DNA of 64,000 nucleotides from Sambucus nigra. Its lineage: Eukaryota; Streptophyta; Magnoliopsida; Dipsacales; Adoxaceae. Positions 1-9,801 of the stretch are shown here, piece by piece (positions within the stretch are counted from its first letter, which is position 1; each line of letters starts with the position of its first letter). A program made the translations under genes and the position numbers. The stretch is taken from assembly GCA_949130495.1 (NCBI GenBank), contig OX422211.1, forward strand, positions 540,146,872-540,210,871. Direction: 5' to 3'. The notes under the pieces are model-generated. The model searched no databases. It had not been told where the DNA came from and was given only the letters and a program-made list of their open reading frames with translations.

Positions 1-119
1 GAACTCTCAACAACCTATGATTTAAAGGAAGGCTCTGCCCAATCACGACCAGTACTCGTCATGAAAGATACCAAGAGGCAAATTCAACACGATCGGTTGC
101 TCGAACCAATAGGATCGAG

Positions 120-1100
120 GAAGGAAATGATGCATGGAAGGGCTCAATTCAAAGGTTGGAGGATATATTAGGGGAGATGGTCAAAACCAAGAATCCTCTA
201 TAAAGGACTTTTATCCGAGGAACACCATTCGTACAAGAGATTGTGGACTTTTCTACACCATCAAAATTCAAAGACCTAGTAGTAACTCCAAAATATAATG
301 GAAAAACTGATCATGTTCTCCACATAGAACAATACCAAGCTGTTACTGATATATATGCAGTTCCAGATGAGATGAGATGCAGGGAATTTTTTGGAACTCT
401 TACAGGATCTACTCAAATATGGTATAACAATCTTCCTTGGGGGAAAATTGCGACATTCTTTCAACTGGCCGAACTCTTTATTGGAAATTTTTGTTTTGGA
501 GTAAAACATGTTAAACGAGTAGCACACTTGTTGAGTGTTAGACAAAAGGTAGGTGAAAGTACCAGAGATTACATTACTCGTTTCAATAATGAGAAACTAC
601 AAGTAATTGATTATGAGGAGAAAACTGCAATTACTGCTTTGATGAGTGGACTGTTGCCTAATAAATTGTACTATACTTTGGCCAAAGATCCACCCAGGAC
701 CATGTCAGAACTAATGGGAAAAGCAGCCAAAATCATGAATGCTGAGGAAGCTATGGCTACGAAGAAGAATATGGACACTAAGGAAACCAAAATTGAGGCT
801 GATAAGGTTGAGAAGAAAGAGAAGAAGAACAATGGTGGCAACAAGCAATTAAAAGCAAAGCAAGCATTGGAACAATTGAAGAGATTTGGAAATTATACTC
901 CTTTGAATGTAGATATAAAACACATTCTGGAAGAGATCAAGAAAAAGGAGGAGCTAAACTGGCCTGAAAAAATGAAGGCAGATCCTGACAAGAGGAATAA
1001 GTCCAAATATTGCGAGTTCTATAAGGACCATTGTCACTCAACCAAAAACTACATAGATCTCCAGAATGAAATTAAAGAACTCATTAGATCTGGAAAATAG
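120..1100 (+). pseudogene. gag: gag of element A (capsid/nucleocapsid), degenerate
   Basis: Tat-type gag: the longest open part runs 243-1100 (285 codons), and the same frame can be followed upstream to about 120 through a stop. The core contains the gypsy gag pattern W-Y-N-N-L-P with a following F..L...F (about 418-500) and the R-Q-K-x-G-E-S-x-R-D-Y-x-x-R-F block (about 541-585). The lysine-rich C-terminus ends in a remnant zinc knuckle (about 1009-1050) in which the usual C-x2-H-x4-GH-x4-C residues are mostly substituted. The product would package element RNA. The stop at 1098-1100 separates it from the downstream protease frame, which continues in the same frame. Confidence 0.8.
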
Positions 1101-1994
1101 ACCAAGTATGTTGATCATCAAAACGGTGGTCGAAATAGAGAACGAGGAAGGCAGAGGTCTAAATCTACTCTTCAAACAAAAGAAGACAAGAAAAGAGATC
1201 ATGAAGATGATCTAGAAGACGACCTCGATCTCCCCAAAAGACCAAGACAGCCAGAACGTGAGGTATTTTCAATACGTTTTGGATCATTTGATTGTAATGT
1301 TATTACAGGTGGATATGCAGGAGGTGGATACCTTACTGCAGAGAGGAAAGATTACCTCAATGAGGCTCAAGCTTGTTCATACATTCAACGAATAAATCTA
1401 GATAGAAATGATCGCCCGAGGAAGGTGAACAAAGATAAGCTGGTCATTGATTTCTATAAGAATGACCTCGCAGGTGTGCTATATCCTCATGATGACCCAT
1501 TGGTGATCGAAATGAGGATGAAGGAAGTGGTGATTTCGCGAGTATTGGTGGATAATGGTAGCTCGGCAGATATTATGTTCTACCCATGTTTTGATAGTTT
1601 GAACCTAAAGTTATCCCAGTTGGAGCCATATCATCGTCCCCTCCTCGGTTTTACTGGTGAGAAAGTTTTTCCACTTGGGACGATCAAGTTGGATATATTC
1701 ATCGGTACATGGCCTGCTTGTAGAACAGAAAGAGTGCGCTTTTTTGTGATGGATAAAAATGTCCAATCATCTTACAATATCATCATGGGAAGGGTAGGTT
1801 TGAAAAATTTCATAGCAGTTCCATCTACGGTACATCAATGTTTAAAATTCCCAACCAACTTTGGAGTAGGAGTGGTGAAGGGCGACCAAAAAGTAGCTCG
1901 AGAATGCTATTACTCATCTTACAAGCAGGAAGAGCATGAAGAATCTAGGAAGAAGACTATTACTTATCAAGTAGATGAGATAGAAGATGCGTAG
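1101..1994 (+). pseudogene. gag tail and aspartic protease of element A
   Basis: Open reading resumes directly after the stop at 1100 with an Arg/Lys/Asp-rich linker (about 1130-1260). The protease domain follows (open 1425-1994), with the active-site triad in VLVDNGSSADIMF near 1540-1575. D-N-G-S replaces D-T/S-G, as is usual in Tat proteases. It would cleave the Gag-Pol polyprotein. The domain is open for 189 codons and ends at a TAG at 1992-1994. Confidence 0.75.
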
Positions 1995-2045
1995 ATTGAG
2001 ACTTTAGACCCAAGAGATGAGTCTCATCTCGTTAAGGGTCAAGTC

Positions 2046-2903
2046 ATGGAGGCTACTGAAAATATCATTCTGGACGATGAACATCCAGAACGAACAACCC
2101 AAATCGGTGCGTCACTAGATGGGTCAATAAAGCAAGAGCTGATAGCATTTCTAAGAAGTAAAAAGCAGACTTTTGCATGGAATCATGAAGATATGCCAGG
2201 GATAGACCCAAATTTCTTGTGTCATGAGCTCAATGTGAACAAGGAAATCAAGCCAGTGAAGCAACGACGAAGAGTATTCAGCCCTGAAAAGAACCAAGAT
2301 ATATAAGAAGAGGTCGAGAAGCTTCAGAAAGCTTGTTTTATTGAAGACGTCAAATATCCAGACTGGTTAGAAAATGTGGTGATGGTGAAGAAGAAGAACA
2401 ACAAGTGGAGGATGTGTGTAGACTTCACCGACCTCAACAAGGCATACCCAAAGGATCATTTTCCCTTGCCCCAAATTGATTAACTGGTGGATAATACCTC
2501 GGGGCACGAACTATTAAGTTTCATGGATGCTTATTCTGGCTATAACCAAATTAAAATGAAACTTGAAGACAGGGAGAGTACCTCTTTTAGCACCCCAAGG
2601 AGAACTTATTGTTATAATGTTATGACTTTTGGACTTAGAAATGTAGGTGCAACATATCAGAGGTTGACGAACAAGGTGTTTGTAGAGCAAATCAGTCACA
2701 ATATGGATATTTATGTTGATGATATGCTGACGAAGAGCAAGAAAGTCGTTGATCATCTAATTGACCTAGGCCAGACCTTTGATCAACTAGATAAATATCA
2801 AATGAAGTTGAACCCAACCAAATGAATGTTCGGAGTACGAGAAGGCATGTTTCTCGGGTATATTATCAATTAATGGGGAATTGAAGCAAACCCTAAAAAG
2901 ATC
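2046..2903 (+). pseudogene. Reverse transcriptase of element A
   Basis: RT motifs are readable in order: the N-terminal P-G-I-D-P segment (about 2197), the W-R-M-C-V-D-F-x-D-L-N-K-A block (about 2406-2440), the D-A-Y-S-G-Y-N-Q-I palm motif (about 2527-2553), and the catalytic Y-V-D-D (about 2711-2722). At least three in-frame stops (2304-2306, about 2480, and 2823-2825) break it. The catalytic aspartates themselves are kept, so inactivation is by nonsense mutation rather than loss of the active site. Confidence 0.82.
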
Positions 2904-3542
2904 ATGGCTCTATTGGGGCTACGATCTCCAACGACGAAGAAGGAAGTGCAAAATCTCGCAGGGCGAGTTGCAACACTTAATAGATTTGTGTCACGAGCAA
3001 CTGATAGATGTCTCTCATTCTTTAAAACACTCCAAAAAACAATTGAATGGAATGATGAATGCAAAAATGCCTTTCAAGAATTGAAGAAATACCTGGGAGC
3101 ACCTCCATTATTATCTAGACCAGTGATGGGAGAAAGATTGTACTTGTATCTGGCAGTTTCGGAGAATGCAGTTAGCTCAGCACTGATAAGAATGGAGGAT
3201 GGAGTGCAAAAACTAATTTATTACACTAGCAAGGCCTTCCGAGGAGCAGAGATCAGATATCTAAGACTGGAAAAGTTGACACTAACGTTGATCGAAGCAA
3301 GTAGAAGAATGAGGTCGTACTTCCAAGCTCATACCATAGTCGTGCATACTGATATGCCGTTAAGACAAGCTCTTCATAAAATAAAAAAATCAGGGAGATT
3401 GATGTACTGGGCAGTAGAACTTGATGAATATGACATAGTCTATGAACCTAGATCGTCGCTTAAAGGGCAGGTAGTGGCAGATTTTATCGCAGAATTCACC
3501 TATTCTGACACCCCCGAAGAGCAAAAATTGAATACCGACTAG
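2904..3542 (+). pseudogene. RT connection and Ty3-type RNase H of element A
   Basis: Open for 212 codons. It begins with the thumb/connection segment (L-x-G-R-V-A-T-L-N-R-F-V-S-R) and continues into the gypsy RNase H with Y-L-Y-L-A-V-S-E-N-A-V-S-S-A-L, Y-Y-x-S-K-A-F, and H-T-D-M-P-L. The first catalytic Asp of an active RNase H is absent at the YLYLAVS position. This is the normal state in Tat elements, where the ancestral RNase H has decayed after the archaeal-type copy was acquired. Ends at TAG 3540-3542. Confidence 0.75.
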
Positions 3543-3680
3543 CCTGTGGATGTTACAGGATCAACAAATTTAAGCCCCGACCAACTTAAGTCGGTTGATG
3601 AGCAAGAAAAGATGGTCCACGAGTAGCAAGAGGTGCTAGAGGAGGGAATAAAGAAGTAACAAATATTCCACCGAGGAATT

Positions 3681-4112
3681 TTGTTAGATAAAAAATTTGA
3701 GAATGAGGTACCTATATGGAATCTTTATGTGGATGGATCATCTTGCACTACAGGCTGTGGGGCAGGGATTGTTTTAAACATCCCAGATGAGGTCGATGTG
3801 GAATATGCTCTCCGCTTTCAATTTAAGGCTTCCAATAATGAAGCTGAATATGAATCTATGATTGTAGGTCTTAGTTTGGCAAAAACCATGAAGGCAGAAC
3901 AAGTCATTGTAATCAGTGACTCACAGTTAATTGTAAATCAAATGTTGGGGGTATACGCAACAAAAGGAAAATTAATGATTAAGTATCATGCGAAAGCAAT
4001 GGAGATTATATCGAGCTTTAATGCAGTGCAGTTAATTAGAATGCCAAGATTGGAGAATGCAAGGGCAGATGCCTTAGCTTGGTTAGCCTCAGCCACACGC
4101 ACCGAGCTATGA
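3681..4112 (+). pseudogene. Archaeal-type RNase H (aRNH) of element A
   Basis: A second RNase H after the gypsy one. All four catalytic positions are visible: VDGSS (about 3731), NNEAEYE (about 3835), ISDSQL (about 3910) and NARADALA (about 4060). The domain is open for 143 codons without an internal stop. Its position between RT/RNH and integrase is the hallmark of the Tat clade and fixes the classification of this element. Confidence 0.82.
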
Positions 4113-4133
4113 AGAACAATCCCCATAGAAATC

Positions 4134-5420
4134 TTGGCTAGTCGAAGCATTGATAAAGATATAATGATGAACTTCATTACCCTTGATTTAGGACCATCTT
4201 GGATGGATCCCATCAGGGCCTATATTGAGGAGGGGGCATTAACAACTGATAAACTCGCAGCCAAGAAACTAAAATTTAAAGATGCTTGTTATGTATTGAC
4301 AAATGGAATTTTATATAGATGAGGAATTATAACAGGTTTGCACAGATGTATCCACCCCTCTCAGGTGAACAATTTGATTGAAGAGGTCCATGAAGGGTCT
4401 TGTGGAGCACATGTCGCATGTCGAACACTCTTGCAAAGAATGACAACACAAGGGTATTACTGACCGATGATGAGATCTGATTGTGTAGCTTATGCCAAGA
4501 AATGTGATAAATGTCAACGTTTATCCTCTATCCGAATAACTCCCCAGGCATTACTAACACCCATCACGTCTCCTTGGCCATTCGCCATATGGGAAATAGA
4601 CTTGGTCGGGCCACTTCCAACGACTCGAGAAAGATTTAAATACCTCGTGGTCGATGTGGATTATTTTACTAAATGGGTAGAAGTTGAGCCTCTTATTGAT
4701 ATAATGTATGACAAGGTGTATCAATTTATTTGGAAGAATATCATTTGTAGATATGGTCTTCCCCATGCATTCATCATATATCATGGAACTCAGTTTGACA
4801 ACTAGGAGTTTGCTGCATATTGTCATCAGTCAAACATATTGAAGACCCATTATGCACCAGGCCATCCCTAGAGCAATGGAAAAACTGAAGTGACGAATAG
4901 AACGCTACTGAACGGCTTAAAGAAACGACTGGATGATACGAAGGAAAAATTGGATTAACAAGCTACATTCTGTGTTATGGGCTTATCGTACTACACCGCG
5001 AGCAGTAACAGGAGAATATCCATACATACTGGCATTTGGAAGCGAAGCTGTTATACCTGTCGAGTTGGGGCTGCCCATGCACAGGGTGCTTAATTTTAAT
5101 TCTCCTATAAGTGACCTGATGAAGCGATTGGATCTAGATATGCTCGAAGAAGTTAGAGAATAAGAGCAATTAGGAATGCCGCATACCAACAACGAATAGC
5201 TTTGTTTTACAACAAGAGGGTAAATAAATGCGACTTGAAGGAAGGAGACTATGTGCTAAAGAAAGTAATTCAAAAGAACATTAAAATGGAAGCTAACTGG
5301 CATGGACCCTACAGAGTAACAAAAGTTGTTCATCCAGGAACCTACATAATTGAACCGTTGGAAGGAGAAGAATTTAAGAATGCATGGAATGCATAACATC
5401 AACGCAAATATTATCAGTAG
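4134..5420 (+). pseudogene. Integrase of element A, second catalytic Asp lost
   Basis: The zinc-binding H-H-C-C region lies at about 4385-4515 (ending C-D-K-C-Q-R), with stops nearby. The core keeps the first Asp in W-E-I-D-L-V-G-P-L (about 4600). Where D-N-G-T-Q-F is expected, the sequence reads Y-H-G-T-Q-F-D-N (about 4775-4800), so the second catalytic Asp is replaced by Tyr. The Glu-bearing segment (G-H-P, stop, S-N-G-K-T-E-V) is near 4860-4895. The C-terminal R-V-N-K...G-P-Y-R-V...K-Y-Y block runs to about 5420. Stops and a frameshift near 5163-5205 confirm that it is inactive. Confidence 0.78.
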
Positions 5421-5559
5421 TTGGGGATTCCTATGTAGATGAAGTTTTTTTCAGTATGAATAAAGCGTTGAATGTTTTACCCAGTTCTCCCTTTTTATTG
5501 AAATTGTTTTCGGAGTATTAGTGCTACACACTATGCATCAAGTTCAGAATCAATCTCCT

Positions 5560-6076
5560 CCAACTCCGGTTGGTCGGGAAAAAATCTCTTCCAACTCCGG
5601 TTGGTAGGGAACTAAATCTCTTCCAACTCCGGTTGGTCAGGAACCAAATCCAACTCCGGTTGTTCGATAAAATCCAACTCCGATTGGTCGACAAAATCCA
5701 ACTCCGGTTGGTCGATAAAATCCAACTCCGGTTGGTCGATAAAATCTCTTCCAACTTCGATTGGTCGGGAATAAGTCTCTTCCAACTTCGGTTGGTCGGG
5801 AATCAATCTCCACCAACTCCGATTGGTCTGTAAATCAATTGTAATCAACTTCGATTGGTTAAACTAAGCAGGATCATGGGATGTAAGTCGTTTCATTGCT
5901 TGGAATCAAAGAGTGATAAGTCACTACAATCAAAAAAATAAAATAGAATGGCATATCAAAATACTACCAACTCTAAGTTGGTCGGGAAGCAAAATATCGC
6001 CAACTCTGGCTGGTCGTCAAATAATTATCACCGACTCCGATTGGTCAACAATGAATTTTCACCAACTCCGGTTGGT
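5560..6076 (+). repeat. 3' UTR hairpin repeat array of element A (CCAAC-TCCG-GTTGG)
   Basis: About 15 irregularly spaced copies of a 14-nt unit, CCAAC-TCCG-GTTGG, usually followed by TCGG, between integrase and the antisense genes. Each unit is a 5-bp inverted repeat around 4 nt. Several copies have TTCG in place of TCCG, and several have A at the loop-closing base. Two further groups occur at 5968-6020 and 6030-6076. Tat/Ogre elements are known to carry hypervariable repeats here. Short open frames through the array come from the repeat itself and are not genes. Confidence 0.85.
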
Positions 6077-6106
6077 CGCCAATTTAAAATAACACAGGAC
6101 ATTTTT

Positions 6107-6185
6107 GTCTTTTTACAGATATACGTACACATTCATCAGTGAATAATGTCTTTTACAGATATACATACACATTCATCAGTGAATA
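6107..6185. repeat. Two-copy tandem duplication, about 40 bp
   Basis: A segment beginning GTCTTTT and ending CATCAGTGAATA occurs twice in a row (6107-6147 and 6148-6185), differing by one T and one G/A change. It is a local duplication at the end of the 3' UTR array. Confidence 0.75.
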
Positions 6186-6407
6186 AAAGAGATGTTTTAA
6201 AGACAATGACAATCAAGATTGCAGAGAAAACTAAAAGTTTCTTCATTAAAATCAGAACAAATTACATTGAGTATAAATTACAGATTACATGAGATATCAA
6301 TTGAGCAAATCCTACTCTATAGGTTTCTTTCCCTCTGCCTTTGAAATAAGTTCTACTCCAGCAGGGAGATCGTTTAAGGCATAAGGAGAGTTTATGAAAT
6401 TCACATC

Positions 6408-7440
6408 TCAGAGCATTCGAACATTCATCATTGATGGCCAATCAAGCAAATGCTCTAGGCGAGATATGTAAAAATTTGAATAGAGGTTATAATCGCCGAG
6501 GTACTTTGAGATCAAGCACTGAGGAATTGCCCGAGCAGGAATCCAACTAATGTCGAGCTTAAAAGAAGGCATTGGCAACTCAAGCAACCCAGGATCATAA
6601 TAATCCCATAAGTAGCGAACCCGCTCCAATTGCAGCACACCCAGTGCATTCAACCATCCTTGCTTGTACCCCTTGTTATTTGGTTGATGGATCTGATCAT
6701 CAAGATGGTAGAGGGCTTCATTGTTACCAGCTATCCAAAACTCTCTAAGCTGTTTATGGAATTGATAAGTTAACCTCTGCAATTGCTCATGAAGATTGTT
6801 AACCAGAATTTCTTTACTCTCCAAAGCAGAGCTTCTTGTGGAAAGTTTCTCGTCGAGGTTCAAAATCTTCTTGGACATCTCTGCTAAGGCTTGGTTCTTT
6901 GCCATCAGCTGGAATGCCTGATTCTTTAAAGATGATTGGGTCCTCGCCTCTTTAATTGAGATCCGAGCAGCTCTTGCCCATTCCGGAGAAGATCTTGCTC
7001 GACCACGAGTAGAAGTGGAGGGTCCAACTCTCTTCAAAGTTTTCAACTCATCTCTTAAGTTGGCATTCTCTACCTCCAAGAAAGATAAACCTTCGTCATT
7101 GACAGTAACCAAGGCTCCCGAGGAAGATGCTGCATATTTTAGTTGGGATATCTCTGCTCGCAAAACTTATTTTCCTCCTCCAACAGTTTAGTGATTTGCC
7201 TATGCTCCTCAACTTCAACCTTTAGAATTCTCTCTTTCTTCTCGTAGGCAGCAATAAACTTATCATATCCTTTATCAGAATTTAGTTGCTGATATTTTTC
7301 TCATACCCCTGATGCAAAAGGGAATTAGACTCCTTATATTGTTGTTGAAGTTCCTCGATGGTACCCTGGAGATCTTCAATCATATCGTAATATGCCACAT
7401 TGTTGGAAAGTGCACGGTCGAGGTAAAACTCCACCCACCC
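6408..7440 (-). pseudogene. Antisense coiled-coil gene 2 of element A, C-terminal part
   Basis: On the - strand the longest open part is 7163-6408 (251 codons), preceded by frameshifted coding sequence up to about 7440. The N-terminal half is Glu/Lys/Leu-rich with heptad-like spacing, a probable coiled coil. The C-terminal half has the block G-Y-K-Q-G-W-L-N-A-L followed by an aromatic-rich tail. A similar G-W-x-A-A-L block ends antisense gene 1. Antisense genes of unknown function at this place are known in Retand-like Tat elements. The upstream part is displaced by element B, with a short exon-like piece at 9544-9633. Frameshifts near 7165 and 7290 show decay. Confidence 0.55.
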
Positions 7441-8775
7441 GGGGGGAGAGAATGGAGCTCTACTCAATAAAACTAAACTAAATCCATAATCCACAAGGTA
7501 TAGAGCATCTAAATAAAATCCCACAAAACAAGAGAAACCACTAATCTCAATTCTTCAAATTAATAGAACAATATTATCTTGAATAAAACAACTAAAGTAA
7601 ATCTCCAATGCTCTATACATCAAAATAAATAAATACAAGTCTTCTCATCTTGTATTTAAAAATTTTCCAAATAATCCACGCTAACGTGCCAACTAAAAGA
7701 AAATATGGGGAAGTACACAATACGATAGGAAAGATGCTCAGCAAATATAGGTTAGCGATGAATAAAGCGTAACAACATAAGTAAGAATATTCAAATCAAA
7801 TAATGCAAATCTCAATAGCATTTTATCAATAAATTTCTCAACAACAGATTAACCGGGTCACCAGGCCTCACCCCATCCGCATATGCTTTATCAAGTCATA
7901 GCCCTTAGAAGCAGGAATTTTGGTGGGTGCCCAACCTCCGTGCCATATTAAAATCTCATGACAACGTGCTCAATAACAACATGAATAATACCACATGAAT
8001 AAAATTAATTCCAACAATTATTTTTTCAGATTTCAATGAATTTAAAAATTCAAATATGAGTTCAATTAACAAGAATTCCGCGGAATAAACTCTCGAGAGA
8101 TTTAAAAGAGAATATTGTGTAAAACCCCATACCTTAAAATCATGGCATGAATCGTTATACAAAAATCATCCTCAAAATCTAATGGCACCATCACGTTCCT
8201 CTCGTAAAATAATCAAATCACGTTCTAGCCCCAACACGAGATAACCCCAAATAGTCCTATTTTAAAAACTCAGAAAAATCATATCCAAAAATTATTCGAA
8301 TTGCCAATACGACTTCAAATTTGGTTTCTACACGAAAAATTGAGTCAGGTATGTGTTTTGAGTTTTTTTCAAATCTCATCTGAATGCACTCAAAAAGAAG
8401 ATCTAAACATTCCAAATTGGCTCTTCTCATTCCACTCGTTTTTGCCGCTTTGGATTTCGTTTTTGGCCTCTCTTTTTCATCTTCCTTTCCTGATAATCAC
8501 CCATAATATTCCTTATATAGTCCCTCTCTCAAAACCTAGCTTGGTGCCTAAGCTAACCTATATTACAATATTGCCCTTTAATTCAAAATTTTCAACTTTT
8601 ACATATTTAAACCATTACAAAATGTTCAAAAATCAATTAAATTTGAATTTAAATATTCGATTCATTTCAAATAAAATTAAATATAATATCAAAATCTCGA
8701 TTAATAAAATAATAATATTATTAAAATTTTATACAATATTCATAAAAATAGCCCTCAAAATAACGGGGTATTACA
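7435..8775 (-). repeat. LTR part of element B
   Basis: AT-rich non-coding DNA ending in GGGGTATTACA at 8775, the same terminal sequence as both LTRs of element F. Its left edge is not defined. A 173-codon open frame on the + strand (8301-8822) crosses the LTR end and the polypurine tract, so it is not a gene. Confidence 0.5.
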
Positions 8776-8786
8776 TACTTCCCTCT
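8776..8786 (-). other. Polypurine tract of element B
   Basis: On the - strand this reads AGAGGGAAGTA directly before the LTR start TGTAATACCCCG. Compare AGGGGGGAAGTA at the same place in element F. It would prime plus-strand DNA synthesis. Confidence 0.65.
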
Positions 8787-9108
8787 TTGAAAAGGAATTT
8801 CGTCCTCGAAATTCGGATATAGCATGTACCACTACTCTAGGATCGGTATATACATTACGTCCTAGTTTAACCAAATTTAAATATAGCCTAACACAATGGT
8901 CTCCCACTATATTCCAGTCATCTCAAGGCGTATGCTCATATATATATATATAGTCTCCGCATCTCTATATATTTACCCAAATCTTGCACCTTTTTATTAA
9001 AACGACATGGCGCAAAATATTTATTATTAATACCATGTCTAGTAGTCTCACACAGTAGAAATATTCACAAATCCATATATATACATATAGGCATATCATC
9101 CCTATACA

Positions 9109-9116
<8 letters not shown>

Positions 9117-9156
<40 letters not shown>
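9117..9156. repeat. (TA)20 microsatellite
   Basis: A pure TA run of 40 bp in the internal remnant of element B, flanked by further TA-rich DNA (8937-8952, 9080-9116). Confidence 0.9.
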
Positions 9157-9157
<1 letters not shown>

Positions 9158-9543
9158 TAATCCTGCACCCCCGGGTTAACACCCATTAGTGCTCTTAATA
9201 ATAATATCAGATAATAGGCATACACACATCCTATTAAGATTCATAGGCATATTCAGAGCCTAATCATACACTTCTCATACGTATTTTATTCTTATCGCTA
9301 CGTATTGTAAAAATATTCAGATTACTATCTCTCTCGTAATCTCCAAGTTATATTCCCTATACCCAATAATTAAAGTATTAAATCTCATATACTCTTCCGA
9401 AATTTGGTACTACATATACTCCATATTTCCTTGGAGTATTCTAACAAAACAATCATGTGTAAGCCACTCGTCAATACTCGTTCGAGTAAGACTCCTCTCT
9501 ACTTTCTCATAATAATTTGGTATCCTTTTCATTAAGAGGTACC

Positions 9544-9633
9544 TGTCAAATCTGCATGACCAGCTTTGAAGTAGTCATTACATTTTTTCATCAATTTTGT
9601 GTCATGAGTTGATAACAGTTCCATCCTAGCCAT
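9544..9633 (-). pseudogene. Exon-like piece of antisense gene, element A
   Basis: On the - strand an ATG at 9633 opens about 30 codons (starting M-A-R-M-E-L-L) without a stop. The frame runs to a GT at about 9544, after which the sequence turns non-coding and AT-rich. I read it as the 5' coding part of antisense gene 2, separated from 6408-7440 by element B. The GT could be a splice donor or the insertion junction. Confidence 0.4.
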
Positions 9634-9801
9634 AAACTAGCAAAGAGAAGCCATAAACAGGATCAATAATGATAAAGACAGAGTAGGAAGAAGAAAGTCA
9701 ACATGAACAACAAAAAATCTCGAATTTTTATTCATCAAAAGATAAATACAAGGTTCAGGGTTATAATCAAAAGAAATAACAAAATCAAAGCCCGATAAAC
9801 T

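Larger units (their letters stand above)
7435..9545 (-). mobile_element. Element B: truncated Tekay/Del-like LTR plus 3' internal end
   Basis: The sequence up to 8775 ends with the + strand form of a chromovirus LTR start (ACGGGGTATTACA, as in element F). It is followed by the polypurine tract and the conserved AATTTCG-GGACGAAATT type block (about 8796-8816), read on the - strand. The antisense coding sequence of element A stops on both sides of this segment (about 7440 and about 9544), which marks the inserted piece. The far LTR terminus (TGTGACACC in element F) is not found, so the copy is truncated or rearranged. Edges are approximate. Confidence 0.55.

Noticed and set aside
5524..5848. 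Open frames with N-R-S-W or Q-L-R-L-V repeats
   Set aside because: Products of the CCAACTCCGGTTGG array in every frame; no start context, no domain.
5560..6076. CRISPR-like repeat-spacer pattern
   Set aside because: Irregular 10-35 bp spacing, related spacers, plant retroelement context.
8301..8822. 173-codon ORF on the + strand
   Set aside because: Runs across the LTR end and polypurine tract of element B; composition AT-rich and no domain.
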